Origin: CALDOK01 sp964481655
GTDB lineage: Bacteria > Myxococcota_A > UBA796 > JAFGLY01
Assembly (NCBI GenBank): GCA_964481655.1
Contig: CAYZVO010000008.1
Location: forward strand, 1-64,000
DNA: 64,000 nucleotides
Direction: 5' to 3'
Shown: piece after piece, positions 32,861-42,062 of the stretch
Position numbering within the stretch: the stretch's first letter is position 1
Layout of the letters: each line of letters begins with the position of its first letter
The notes under the pieces: generated by a model
Databases searched by the model: none
Seen by the model: only the letters and a program-made list of their open reading frames with translations
Told to the model about the DNA's origin: nothing
Made by a program: the position numbers and the translations under genes

Positions 32861-33817
32861 ATGACTCCGGACCGCCGCCCCGACTACCTCGCCCGCATCC
32901 ACCGCGTCATGGACCACGTGGAGCGCAACCTCGCCCAGCCGCTGCAGCTGGAGGACCTGGCGCGGGTGGCGCACTTCTCTCCGTTCCACTTCCACCGCAT
33001 CTTCTCGGCGATGACCGGCGAGACGGTGCAGCGCTTCGTGGCGCGGCTGCGGATCGAGAAGGCCGCCTCCATGCTGCTGGCCTACCCCTCGATGCCGGTG
33101 ACCGACGTCGCCCTGGACTGCGGCTTCGGCAGCTCGGCGGCCTTCGCGCGGGCCTTCAAGGCCCACTTCGGGCTCTCCGCCACCGCCTGGCGCAAGCTGG
33201 GTGAACAGGAGCGCAAGATCCGTCAAGCGCAGCGCAAGCAGCGTGAAGAGGGCGCGGGCGATGGCGCCTACCCTCGGGACGACGGTGCGGGGATGGCCCC
33301 CGCCCGCCCGAGGACAGCCATGACCCCCATCGAAGCCACCGACGTCCGCGTCGAGACCACCGACACCATGACCGTCGCCTACGTCCGCCACGTGGGCCCC
33401 TACGCCGGCGATGCCGGCCTGTTCGAGCGCCTCATCGGCCGCCTGTGCCGCTGGGCGGGCCCCCGCGGCCTGCTCGGTCCGGGCGCCCGGATGCTCGGCA
33501 TCTACCACGACAACCCCGGGATCACGGACGAGGACAAGCTGCGCGTGTCCATGTGCGTGACCGTGCCGGCCGGCACCGCGCCGGACGGCGAGGTGGGCGT
33601 GATGCAGCTCGAGGGCGGCCCCACCGCCTTCGCGGCCTTCGCCATCGAGCCCCATCAGTACGGCGGCTGCTGGGCCTGGCTCTACGGCAGCTGGCTGCCC
33701 CAGAGCGGCTACGAGCCCGACGACCGTCCTCCCTACGAGCTGTACAGCGGTGAGCCGACGTCCTGCGAGGGCGAGCTGCACCGCTTCGAGATCTGCCTGC
33801 CCGTGCGCCCGGCCTAG
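32861..33817 (+). CDS. AraC-family transcriptional regulator with GyrI-like effector domain
   Basis: 318 residues. The N-terminal AraC DNA-binding domain (about 8-118) has two helix-turn-helix units, LQLEDLARVAHFSPFHFHRIF and MPVTDVALDCGFGSSAAFARAF. A charged linker leads to a GyrI-like (AraC effector-binding, SOUL-related) domain at about 155-316 with MTVAYVRHVGPYAG and GYEPDDRPPYELY. This layout is shared by regulators such as Rob and SoxS-like multidrug sensors, where the C-terminal domain binds small hydrophobic cations. It probably activates stress or drug-response genes; its targets are not evident here. An inverted repeat lies just upstream. Confidence 0.92.
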   Translation: MTPDRRPDYLARIHRVMDHVERNLAQPLQLEDLARVAHFSPFHFHRIFSAMTGETVQRFVARLRIEKAASMLLAYPSMPVTDVALDCGFGSSAAFARAFKAHFGLSATAWRKLGEQERKIRQAQRKQREEGAGDGAYPRDDGAGMAPARPRTAMTPIEATDVRVETTDTMTVAYVRHVGPYAGDAGLFERLIGRLCRWAGPRGLLGPGARMLGIYHDNPGITDEDKLRVSMCVTVPAGTAPDGEVGVMQLEGGPTAFAAFAIEPHQYGGCWAWLYGSWLPQSGYEPDDRPPYELYSGEPTSCEGELHRFEICLPVRPA

Positions 33818-33849
33818 CGGCCCGGGGCGAGCGGGGGGCTGGAGCCCCC

Positions 33850-34701
33850 ATGACCCGCACCCTCATCCCCCTGCTCGCCCTGTCCCTGGCCTGCACCGCC
33901 GGCCCCGACGCCCCCGACGATGTGCAGCAGCCCCCGTCGGACGTCCCGGAGGTCCAGGTCCCCGATGAGGGGGGCGCGGTGCCCGACCGCGTGCCCGTCA
34001 CGGTGCCCACCGAGCCCGCCCTGTCCAGCTTCACGGGCCAGGGCACCCACCTGGGCATCGGCCTGTGGTGCGCGTTCTACCCCCTGGGCTGGTCGGACAG
34101 CGGGCGCTTCGCCTGGGCCACCGAGCGGCGGGTGAACGACATGGCCATCGAGTACGGCGCGATCTGGCATGTGATGCAGGCGGGCGCCGAGAGCGTCGAT
34201 CAGGAGAACGTCGGCTTCGGCACCGAGGAGTTCCCCGAGGACGCGACCCTGGCCTGGGCCTGGGAGCAGCAAAAGGATCGGGTCAGCACGCTGCTGGGCG
34301 GCGCCCTGATCCTCGCCGGTGGGACCGCGCTGCACCCGCTCCCCGCCGAGACCCCCATGGGCAAGCTCGACGCCCGCTGGGAGCTGGGCGAGCTCGCTGA
34401 CTTCGCGCGTCCAGGCAAGCTCCTCATCCGCTGGGACGACGGCCCGGAGACCGCCATCCTCGAGACCGAGTTCTCGGATCTGGCCGGGGAGCCCGAGCCT
34501 CCGCAGCTCATCCTGTCCCCGACCCACCACCACGGCGTGTTGGTGATCCCGGTCGTCACCGGCGAGCCCGTCGAGGCCCTGGTGGACGTGCAGTACCGGC
34601 TCCACGGGCTCGAGCTGGTGGCGGCCGCGCCCCTGCCTCCGGTCACGGATCAGGATCAGCCGCAGGAGCAGCCCCCGCCCGAGACGCCCCCTCAGCAGTG
34701 A
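33850..34701 (+). CDS. Lipoprotein of unknown function
   Basis: A 283-residue exported lipoprotein with lipobox SLAC (Cys15) and a Pro/Asp/Val-rich linker, starting at ATG 33850 after GGAGCCCCC. The core (about residues 60-255) contains GLWCAFYPLGWSDSGRFAWATERR, a helical part and a beta-rich end (KLLIRWDDGPETAILETEFSD), then a Gln/Pro/Glu tail. I recognise no family. It ends ten bases inside the convergent Cys-rich lipoprotein gene. Confidence 0.65.
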   Translation: MTRTLIPLLALSLACTAGPDAPDDVQQPPSDVPEVQVPDEGGAVPDRVPVTVPTEPALSSFTGQGTHLGIGLWCAFYPLGWSDSGRFAWATERRVNDMAIEYGAIWHVMQAGAESVDQENVGFGTEEFPEDATLAWAWEQQKDRVSTLLGGALILAGGTALHPLPAETPMGKLDARWELGELADFARPGKLLIRWDDGPETAILETEFSDLAGEPEPPQLILSPTHHHGVLVIPVVTGEPVEALVDVQYRLHGLELVAAAPLPPVTDQDQPQEQPPPETPPQQ

Positions 34702-36665
34702 GGGTTCTCGTCGAGGATCAGCATCGCCCCGGTGGACAGCTGGATCAGGGCCGTCGCCCTCACCGAGCACTCGCTCATGTCCACGTCGATGTCGATCTCC
34801 ACGAAGTCGTCGGGATCGGCGACGGCCTCCTCGAGCAACCCGGCGACGATGGCGTCGCGCCGGGCCAGCAGGGCCGCGCCTTCGCTGTCCGTGTCGGGGT
34901 CCCAGTGGCCGTCGGCGGTGTACTCGTCGATGGCGGTGGAGGCCCGTGACAGCTGGCTCTCGAAGGTCGCGTAGCCGGCGGTGGGGCCGGTGATGTCCAG
35001 GTAGCTCGAGGGCAGCTCACCCCAGGTCCACCAGAACGAGGCGTCGTGGATCGCGATGGTCACCGCCTCGACCGCGGCGTCGTCGTCGGTCCAGGCGTCG
35101 CAGCCCGACAGCTGCATGGCGATCACCTGGGCGAAGGCGTCGTCCATGGTGGTGGCGATGGCCAGCAGGCGGGTGAGGTCCGTGGCGTCGTCGTCGCTGC
35201 TGGTGGCGATGGTCAGGGAGCAGGTCTCTTCGGTGGGGATCTCCTCGTCCTCGTCCTCGCTGGGCTCCCACACCGCGCTGTAGTCCAGCAGCAGCTCCAT
35301 GGCGCTGCCGCCGACATAGGAGACCGCGGCCAGGGCGTCGATGTCCGCCAGGGGTCGGTCGGCCACGATGTTCGAGGCGGCCCGTGCGTCGAGTCCAGCG
35401 TCCTCGTCGAGCTCGGTCTGGGTGGCGTTGTTGGCGACGATCAGGATGGAGTCGGCCTCTTCGGAGCTCAGGGGCACGCCCTCGACGACCATGTCCGGCT
35501 CACCGCAGGAGCCGTCGGCCTGGACGAAGGCCAGCAGCTCGGCGGCGGCCGAGGCGCCGAAGTAGGAGAAGCCCGCGATCTCGTCGGCGTCGACGCCATC
35601 ACCGCGGGTGTCCGCGTCGACGCAGCCGGTGCAGGCCCGACCGGACTGGCAGCTGCCGGCGTCGTTGATGGCGTCTTCGCAGATCCGGGAGTCCAGCAGG
35701 TCGCGGCACTCGTCGCAGCTCATGGTCTCGAAGAACCAGACCGCGCAGGCCAGCTCGGTCTCGTCGAAGACCACGCCCTCGATGGTGGCGCCGCCGGACA
35801 GGCACAGCCCGCTGGTGTCGCAGGTCTCGTCGTCGTCGCAGCTCCCACAGGAACCGCCGCAGCCGTCGTCACCGCAGCTGCGGCCGTCGCAGGCGGGCTC
35901 GCAGGCGTCCTCGCAGGGGTTGGCCTGGACCCAGGCCAGCAGCTCGGCCGCCGCGGAGGGACCGAAGTAGCTGTAGGCGGCGATCTCGTCGCAGTCCACG
36001 CCGTTGTCACGACCGTCGCCGTCGTCGCAGCCGGTGCAGGACACCCCCGCCTGGCAGGCGTCGGCGTCGTTGATGGCGTCCTCGCAGATCCGGGAGTCGA
36101 AGATCTCGCGGCAGCTGTCACAGTCCATGGTGGTGAACAGCTGGGCGGCGCAGGCCAGCTCGTCCGCGTCGAAGGCCACACCCTCCATGGTGCAGGCGGC
36201 GGGCTCGTCGCCGGCGTCGCTGGGGCAGGCCAGCTGCAGGTCGGACCAGGCGCCTTCGGTGAAGTAGGACGCCGCCGCCAGCTCGCTGCAGCTGGTGATG
36301 GAGGCCAGGCTGTCGCTGTCGCTGCAGCCACTGCACAGCAGGCCCGACTGGCAGGCGTCGGCGTCGTTGTGAAGGTCCTCGATCACCGATGAGTGGATGG
36401 GGCGTCCGTCGCCGTCGTAGTCCTGCTCGAAGTCGCAGCCGGCGGTGGTGAGGGTCTCGAGGGCGCAGGCCAGGTCGAAGGTGTAGACGCCGTCCATGCG
36501 GGCGGTCTCGTGTTGGGAGGAGTCGCAGGTCCAGGCGCTGTCGGCGTCCTTGGTGCCGGCCACGGCCCCGCTGGACGCCGCCGGGTCGATGCCGGCCGGC
36601 TGGTCGCAGCCGGTGATTGCGAGGGCGAGAACGGTCGCCGCGAGGATGCGCAGGAGCGGGGTCAT
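34692..36665 (-). CDS. Cys-rich repeat lipoprotein with EGF-like and helix-hairpin-helix-like modules
   Basis: 657 residues from ATG 36665 (GGAGG upstream); lipobox ITGC (Cys20). Three related modules of about 95 residues follow one another, each with an ICEDAIND(A)xxCQxG...CxGC core and ending in SYFGxSAAAELL; the first copy is the most diverged. Between the second and third lies an EGF-like segment of the type CDGRSCGDDGCGGSCGSC, well known in Myxococcota. Next is GVPLSSEEADSILIVANNA...DIDALAAVSYVG, which resembles a degenerate helix-hairpin-helix module, then a C-terminal domain with repeated acidic stretches. Cysteines are paired and likely form disulfides. The product is probably surface-exposed; function unknown. 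Confidence 0.72.
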   Translation of the reverse strand: MTPLLRILAATVLALAITGCDQPAGIDPAASSGAVAGTKDADSAWTCDSSQHETARMDGVYTFDLACALETLTTAGCDFEQDYDGDGRPIHSSVIEDLHNDADACQSGLLCSGCSDSDSLASITSCSELAAASYFTEGAWSDLQLACPSDAGDEPAACTMEGVAFDADELACAAQLFTTMDCDSCREIFDSRICEDAINDADACQAGVSCTGCDDGDGRDNGVDCDEIAAYSYFGPSAAAELLAWVQANPCEDACEPACDGRSCGDDGCGGSCGSCDDDETCDTSGLCLSGGATIEGVVFDETELACAVWFFETMSCDECRDLLDSRICEDAINDAGSCQSGRACTGCVDADTRGDGVDADEIAGFSYFGASAAAELLAFVQADGSCGEPDMVVEGVPLSSEEADSILIVANNATQTELDEDAGLDARAASNIVADRPLADIDALAAVSYVGGSAMELLLDYSAVWEPSEDEDEEIPTEETCSLTIATSSDDDATDLTRLLAIATTMDDAFAQVIAMQLSGCDAWTDDDAAVEAVTIAIHDASFWWTWGELPSSYLDITGPTAGYATFESQLSRASTAIDEYTADGHWDPDTDSEGAALLARRDAIVAGLLEEAVADPDDFVEIDIDVDMSECSVRATALIQLSTGAMLILDENPHC

Positions 36666-36744
36666 GGAACCTCCAGGAGGGTCGACCATACACCACCGCA
36701 CTTCGGGCGATAGGGAAGGAATGTCAAACCTTTCCGGAGCCTCC

Positions 36745-37401
36745 ATGCCTACCGAAGCCTCCCTCCAGGCCCTCGACGGCCTCCGCGATCTCTCCACCCT
36801 CCAGTGGTATGTCATCCCGCTGCTGGCGGGGGTGTTCTACGTCTACACGATGGAGATGAAGAAGGCGCGCGCGAGCGGCAACTGGGACGCCATCTACGCG
36901 GGGCTCACCTTGTTCGGGATGGACTTCATCAACGAGACCTGGAACGGCTGGGTCTTCCACCTGAGCGAGCACTCGGCGTGCTGGACGGCCCCGGGGCCCA
37001 CCGCCCTGCGCACCATGGTCGGCTGGAACATCGAGATCATGTTCATGTTCGCCATCTCGGGGGTGGTCTTCTACCACTCGTTCTCCGAGGACCCGAAGTC
37101 CACGCTGTTCGGGCTGCCGGAGCGCTGGGTCTGGGCCGTGGGCTACGCCGTGTTCTGTGTGGTCATCGAGTGCTTCCTCAACATGGGCGGCCACCTGGTC
37201 TGGGAGTACCCGTTCTGGAACAGGAGCGTCGGCGGGGTCTGGCTCATCTTCCTGTTCGGCTACTTCCACTTCTACGTGGCCGTGCTGTTGGTGCTGATGC
37301 TGAAAACCCACCGGGCCAAGATCATCGCGGTCAGCAGCCTGTACGTCATCGCCATCCTGGCCAACGTGGTGGCCATGGGCATCCTGGGCTGGGTGTATTA
37401 G
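36745..37401 (+). CDS. Multi-pass integral membrane protein of unknown function
   Basis: 218 residues with about six membrane segments (WYVIPLLAGVFYVYTM, IEIMFMFAISGVVFYHSF, WAVGYAVFCVVIECFLN, VWLIFLFGYFHFYVAVLLVLM, IAVSSLYVIAILANVVAMGIL and a shorter one). I chose ATG 36745 because CCGGAG lies at good spacing; the in-frame ATG at 36721 has its purine run too close. Polar residues within membrane parts (NETWNGW, ECFLNMGGHLVWEY) hint at an active or transport site, but I recognise no family. The stop overlaps that of the convergent regulator gene by 4 bases. Confidence 0.72.
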   Translation: MPTEASLQALDGLRDLSTLQWYVIPLLAGVFYVYTMEMKKARASGNWDAIYAGLTLFGMDFINETWNGWVFHLSEHSACWTAPGPTALRTMVGWNIEIMFMFAISGVVFYHSFSEDPKSTLFGLPERWVWAVGYAVFCVVIECFLNMGGHLVWEYPFWNRSVGGVWLIFLFGYFHFYVAVLLVLMLKTHRAKIIAVSSLYVIAILANVVAMGILGWVY

Positions 37402-39812
37402 CCCCGCGCGGTCCGCAGCCTCTCCAGCATCGCCAGCTCCCCCGGCTCGTCCGCCAGGAGGGAGCGGGCCTGGTCGAAGCCGGCCGCGGCTCGATCCGCG
37501 AGCCCCTCGCGCTCGTCCAGGATCGCCAGGCCCCACAGGCAGCGGGCGTGCTGGACCTGCCAGCGCCCGGCCTCGGCCGCCCGCCGACCCTCGTCCAGCA
37601 GGGGCCAGGCCAGGTGGGGGCGTTCGTCCAACTCCAGCAGCCCCAGCTCCGCCAGGGCCAGGCTGGCGCCGAAGGCGTTGCCCAGCTGGCGGTGGCTGGC
37701 CAGGCCGGCCTCGAGCTGGGGTCGGGCGAGCTCGGGGGCGCCCCTGCGCAGCAGGACCCGGCCCAGGTCCACCCGCGCGAAGGCTTCACCGCGGCTGTCA
37801 CCCAGGGCGCGGTACTGACCGAGGGCAGCCTCCACGGCCTGCTGGGCGTCGGCGAGCCGGCCCTGGGCCATGGCGTTCAGGCCCAGCCGCGAGCGGGTCA
37901 GCGCCTCCCTGCGGGTGTGGCCCTGGCGCTGGTAGAGGACCAGCGCGGCCTCCAGGCGCTCGGCGGCGCCGGCTCGATCCCCGGCCGCGGCGGCCAGGCG
38001 CCCCAGCTCCCCCAGGGCCATGGCCTGGGCTCCGAGATCCCCGGCCTGGCGGCCGAGGATCAGGGCGCGCTCTGCCAGGGGGCGGGCCCCGTCGCGGTCG
38101 CCCTGGTGGCGGAGCAAGGCGGCGTGCAGGGCGTTGGCGTGGGCCCCGAGCCGCGGGTCGTCCTGCTCATGGGCGCAGGCGGCGGCCTCGGCGTAGGTCT
38201 CGGAGGCGCGCTCCGGCTGGCCGGTCAGCCCGAGGATGTCCCCCAGCTGCCACAGCAGCAGACCGCGCCAGGGGGCGCGGGCCTGGGGCTCCAGCATCTC
38301 GGCCAGGTCCCGCGCGGCCTCGAGGGAGCTGGACAGCTGCAGGCCCATCACCGCGGGTACCCCGGCGGCCACGGCCTGTTCGTGGCGTCCTGCGCCCATG
38401 GCGTGGACCACCGCGGCGCGGCGATCGGCGATCTGTTGGGACCATCGCTGTCGAGCGGCGTCCGCCCGGGGGCCGGCCAGCTCATCGAGCAGGGCGGAGG
38501 GACTGGATGAGGCGAACCAGGCGGCGTGTCGGTCCCGGGCGTCACCCTCGATCCCGAGCGCGGCGGCCTCGTCCCTGGCCAGCAGCCACAGGGGACGCCA
38601 CAGGCGGAAGCGCCCGTCGTCCAGGGGCCGGATCAGAGCGCGGTCCACCAGGGTGCGCACCCTGTCGGCGGCCTGGCTGCCGAGCACCGCGCGCAGGGCC
38701 GCCCAGCTCACCGGGCCCTCGAACCAGGCTATGCGGGCCAGCGCGTGCTGGGTGTCGGCGTCCAGCTGCTCCCAGGAGGCGGCCAGCACCGCGCCGAGGC
38801 TGCTGTGGCGGTCCGGGCGGTCTCCGGTGGCGCTGGAGGGGAGCTCCCCTCTCTCCCTCACCAGCTCGGCCAGCTCGCCCGGTGGCAGGCTGCGCAGCCA
38901 GGGGGCGCACAGCTCGATGGCGAGCGGGGAGCCGTCCAGCAGGTGCAGCAGCGGGGCCAGATCTTCGGCGCTCGCGGCGAAGGTCGGCCAGGTGGCGGTG
39001 GCCCGATCGCGGAGCAGCGCCGTGGCGTCGTCGGGCGGTAGCGGTGCGATGGGCACCAGCCGCTCACCCCGGGCGCCGACGGGCGTCCGGCTGGTGCACA
39101 AGGCGCGCAACCCGGGGGCCGCCTGCAGCCAGGCGGTGATGCAGGGGGCGGCGCCCTCGCCCGCGTCCTCGAGGTTGTCGAGCACCAGCAGCCCGTGCTG
39201 CGGGGCCAGCAGGGAGGCGATGGCCTCTGGCCGGTCTTCTCCCTCGACGCCGAGGGACCGGGCCACGGCTCTGCACAGGGCGGCTATGTCGTGGGCTCCA
39301 GCGGCCTCGACCCACACCACGCCCTGCTCGCCGGCGGCCAGCTCGGCGGCCAGCCGGGTCTTGCCCATGCCCCCGGGCCCGTGCAGGGTCACCAGCCGCG
39401 CTCCGACCGCCAGGCTGTGCTCGATCAGGGCGCGCTCCCGGGCGCGGCCCACGAAGCGGTCCCCGGCCCTGGGCGGGCAGGGGCGGGGCGGCGCCCAGCC
39501 CGGCAGGAAGCGGTACCCCTCACCGTGCACGGTCAGCAGGTGGTCGGGGTTGCGGGGATCGTGCTCGATCTTGCCCCGCAGCCGGTTCATGGTGGACTCG
39601 ACCGTGCGTGACGAGCTGCTCTTGTAGCCCCACACATCCCGCAGCAAGGTCTCCTGGGTCACGGCCTCCGGGCTGGCCTCCACCAGCGCAGCCAGCAGGT
39701 CCAGCTCCCGGGCCGACAGCCGCCCCGCCCGCTCGGGGCCCATGTCGAAGCGGCCGGTGGTCAGATCGACGCGCCCGGATCGGAGCTGCAGCGCTGGCGT
39801 GGGCGGGGGCAT
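37398..39812 (-). CDS. STAND-type transcriptional regulator (winged helix, NB-ARC-like ATPase, TPR)
   Basis: 804 residues. An OmpR-type winged-helix DNA-binding domain (about 10-108; LSARELDLLAALVEASP, SRTVESTMNRLRGKIEHDP) is followed by an NB-ARC-like ATPase with P-loop GPGGMGKTR (about 143-151), Walker B LLVLDNLED and a GSPLAIEL motif, and then by about 350 residues of tetratricopeptide repeats. This AfsR/MalT-like layout integrates ligand or protein binding by the TPRs with ATP-dependent assembly on DNA. No phosphorylation (receiver) domain is present. Targets are unknown; neighbouring genes do not indicate a pathway. Confidence 0.88.
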   Translation of the reverse strand: MPPPTPALQLRSGRVDLTTGRFDMGPERAGRLSARELDLLAALVEASPEAVTQETLLRDVWGYKSSSSRTVESTMNRLRGKIEHDPRNPDHLLTVHGEGYRFLPGWAPPRPCPPRAGDRFVGRARERALIEHSLAVGARLVTLHGPGGMGKTRLAAELAAGEQGVVWVEAAGAHDIAALCRAVARSLGVEGEDRPEAIASLLAPQHGLLVLDNLEDAGEGAAPCITAWLQAAPGLRALCTSRTPVGARGERLVPIAPLPPDDATALLRDRATATWPTFAASAEDLAPLLHLLDGSPLAIELCAPWLRSLPPGELAELVRERGELPSSATGDRPDRHSSLGAVLAASWEQLDADTQHALARIAWFEGPVSWAALRAVLGSQAADRVRTLVDRALIRPLDDGRFRLWRPLWLLARDEAAALGIEGDARDRHAAWFASSSPSALLDELAGPRADAARQRWSQQIADRRAAVVHAMGAGRHEQAVAAGVPAVMGLQLSSSLEAARDLAEMLEPQARAPWRGLLLWQLGDILGLTGQPERASETYAEAAACAHEQDDPRLGAHANALHAALLRHQGDRDGARPLAERALILGRQAGDLGAQAMALGELGRLAAAAGDRAGAAERLEAALVLYQRQGHTRREALTRSRLGLNAMAQGRLADAQQAVEAALGQYRALGDSRGEAFARVDLGRVLLRRGAPELARPQLEAGLASHRQLGNAFGASLALAELGLLELDERPHLAWPLLDEGRRAAEAGRWQVQHARCLWGLAILDEREGLADRAAAGFDQARSLLADEPGELAMLERLRTARG

Positions 39813-39850
39813 GGGGGCGGCCTAACCAGCCCACCTCCAGCGAGGGGTGC

Positions 39851-40945
39851 TCAGTCGAGATCGTCGTCATCCCGCGGGCTCAGCCGCCACCGGTCCCAGG
39901 CGGTGTGCACGATCCCCTCCACGTCGGTGGTGTCGCCCACCTCGAGCTCCACGCTGGCGAAGGTCTCGTCGATCAGCAGCCCGATGTCGGTCTCCCAGCC
40001 GTCCTCGGTCACGGCGGTCACCGTCAGGTCGTAGGCCTTGACCAGCACGCCGTCCCAGGGCTCCCAGTCGGCCTGCTCGCCCGGCAGCCAGGTGCGCTCG
40101 ACCCAGTCGTCGTCGGTGCGCTCCCAGCTCGAGGCCACCAGCTGGGTGGCGCCGTAGTACTCCTGGGTCTCGCCCACCACGGTGAGCTGATCGCCCACCT
40201 CGACCTCGGCGGTGGTCTCGCCGGTGTAGACGAACAGCCCGCTCCAGGGGCCGCCGCCGGGGTCCTGGACGTAGAAGCCGTAGCCCTCCGCGACGGGCGG
40301 GCTGGTCACCACCAGCTTGGGCAGGGTCAGCGCCCCCTGCATGTGGCCCAGCTGCACCCCCGCGGCGGTGGGGCAGGCGCCCCACATGCCCACACCGGCC
40401 TGCTGGGCCTCGGTGAGCAGCGCCGCGAAGCGATCCTCGTGGCTGTCGTTGGGGGAGATGGACAGGGTGCGGGCGTAGCCCAGGGACAGCAGGCTCTCCT
40501 CGAACAGCTCGACGCTGCCGTCGTCGTGGGCGATGTAGACATAGGCCAGGGTGCGGTCGTAGCTGTCGTCGCAGTCGCCGTCGAAGGACAGCCAGACGGT
40601 CTGGCCGTACAGCCGCTCGATGCTGTAGGCCTTGGCCTCCGGGCCCCAGCAGTCGTCGTCGCCCCAGGTCTCCGGGGTGTCCACGCCGATGATGCGCACG
40701 CTCTCTTCGCCGTCGGGGCCCTGGACCTCGATGGTGTCGCCGTCGGTGACGTAGCTGACCTCGACCTCCACCGGCTCCCGGCAGGCGCCGTCCACCGATG
40801 GGATGTCCGGTCGGTCCTCCGGCTCTCCGGTGTCCACGGTGTCGGGCTGGCTGGGCTCGACGTCATCCAGCGGGGCGTCGGCGTCGGGCAGGCAGCCGGG
40901 GCTCATGGTGAACAGGGCGAGCATCGAGACGAGGGCGCGGGGCAT
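39851..40945 (-). CDS. Thermonuclease (SNase)-like lipoprotein with C-terminal OB-fold-like domain
   Basis: 364 residues from ATG 40945 (GGAGGTCCC upstream). The signal peptide ends in lipobox SPGC (Cys18), followed by an Asp/Thr/Glu linker. The nuclease domain (about 55-180) has the SNase signatures YVTDGDTIEV, RIIGVDTPE and YDRTLAYVYI (catalytic Arg and Asp/Glu positions present). A second beta-rich domain (about 195-360) resembles the OB-fold domains often appended to secreted nucleases. Expected role: a calcium-dependent extracytoplasmic nuclease for nutrient DNA or defence. Divergent from the hydrogenase operon. Confidence 0.85.
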   Translation of the reverse strand: MPRALVSMLALFTMSPGCLPDADAPLDDVEPSQPDTVDTGEPEDRPDIPSVDGACREPVEVEVSYVTDGDTIEVQGPDGEESVRIIGVDTPETWGDDDCWGPEAKAYSIERLYGQTVWLSFDGDCDDSYDRTLAYVYIAHDDGSVELFEESLLSLGYARTLSISPNDSHEDRFAALLTEAQQAGVGMWGACPTAAGVQLGHMQGALTLPKLVVTSPPVAEGYGFYVQDPGGGPWSGLFVYTGETTAEVEVGDQLTVVGETQEYYGATQLVASSWERTDDDWVERTWLPGEQADWEPWDGVLVKAYDLTVTAVTEDGWETDIGLLIDETFASVELEVGDTTDVEGIVHTAWDRWRLSPRDDDDLD

Positions 40946-41122
40946 GGGACCTCCGGGGTGGAGCCCAGCCTCGCCCGTGGGCGCGGGCGCGGCCCGGATC
41001 TGTGAGGACTTGTGAGCTTGCGCAGGGTGGCGGCAGGCACCGCCCGGCTTCGCCACTCCGGCGGGCAGGGATCCTGTACCATCCGTGGAAGTGGGCCTTC
41101 TCGCCCCAGGACCGGAGGACCG

Positions 41123-42061
41123 ATGAGTCACAGCGTCTACTGGCTTCAGGCCGGCTCCTGCGGTGGCGACACCATGTCGCTGCTGGGCATGGACTCGCCG
41201 GCGATGCCCGAGCTGCTGCGGGAGCACGAGCTCGAGCTGCTCTGGCAGCCCTCCCTCTCGACCTGCGATCACCGGGAGCACGAGGCGATCCTGGAGCAGC
41301 TGTACGACGGCAGCCGGCCCCTGGATGTGCTCTGCGTCGAGGGTGCCATCATCCGCGGCCCCGGTGGCACGGGCATGTTCGACCTGCAGGGCGGTCAACC
41401 CAAGAAGAACATCGCCGCCCGCCTGGCGGCGCGCGCCCGCTTCGTGATCGCCGTGGGCACCTGCGCGGCCTTCGGGGGTATCCCCGTCGGGGCCGACACC
41501 GAGGCCACGGGCCTGCAGTACCACCGCACCGAGCGCGGGGGCTTCCTGGGCGCCAACTGGACCTCGGGCGCGGGGCTGCCCGTGATCAACCTGCCCGGCT
41601 GCCCCGTCCACCCCGCCGTGCTGCGGAGCGTCCTGGTGACCATCGCCCTGGGCGACACCCTCCAGCTGGACGCCTACAACCGCCCCGCGGACTGGTACTC
41701 GACCCTCGTACACCAGGGCTGCACCCGTAACGAGTACCACGAGTTCCGCGTCGAGGATCAGGACTTCGGCTCCCCTGGCTGCATGTACTTCTTCCTGGGC
41801 TGCCGCGGCCCGAGCACCTACGGCCCCTGCAACAAACACCTGTGGGCCAAGCGCAACTCGCGCACCCGCGCCGGCGTGCCCTGCGTGGGCTGCATGCGGG
41901 CGGACTTCCCCCAGGAGCACCCCTTCTTCCGCACCCGGGCCATCGAGGGGGCCCCCCTGGATCTGCCCATCGGCGTCGATCGAGCCCACTTCCTGGCCTA
42001 CAAGACCATGGCCCGCGCGGCGGCACCCGACCGTCTGCGTGAGCGAAAGACCAAGGTGTAA
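41123..42061 (+). CDS. [NiFe] hydrogenase small subunit, group 2-like, with Asp in the proximal-cluster motif
   Basis: 312 residues from ATG 41123 (GGAGGA upstream). It lacks a Tat signal and membrane anchor, so it is cytosolic, as in group 2 uptake or sensory hydrogenases. Visible Fe-S motifs are GSCGGDTMSLL (Cys13 with Asp16 where CxxC enzymes have the second Cys), GTCAAFGG, LPGCPVHP, HQGCTRNEYHEF, GCMYFFLGCRGP and GVPCVGC. Non-Cys residues at the CxxC second position occur in some group 2 and group 1h enzymes, several of them oxygen-tolerant. It passes electrons from the NiFe site of the large subunit, encoded one base downstream. Confidence 0.93.
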   Translation: MSHSVYWLQAGSCGGDTMSLLGMDSPAMPELLREHELELLWQPSLSTCDHREHEAILEQLYDGSRPLDVLCVEGAIIRGPGGTGMFDLQGGQPKKNIAARLAARARFVIAVGTCAAFGGIPVGADTEATGLQYHRTERGGFLGANWTSGAGLPVINLPGCPVHPAVLRSVLVTIALGDTLQLDAYNRPADWYSTLVHQGCTRNEYHEFRVEDQDFGSPGCMYFFLGCRGPSTYGPCNKHLWAKRNSRTRAGVPCVGCMRADFPQEHPFFRTRAIEGAPLDLPIGVDRAHFLAYKTMARAAAPDRLRERKTKV

Positions 42062-42062
42062 T

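Noticed and set aside
40946..41122. Sigma-54 promoter for the hydrogenase operon
   Set aside because: TTGC occurs near 41024, but no GG at the required N10 spacing is found; no convincing promoter could be assigned in this 177-base region.
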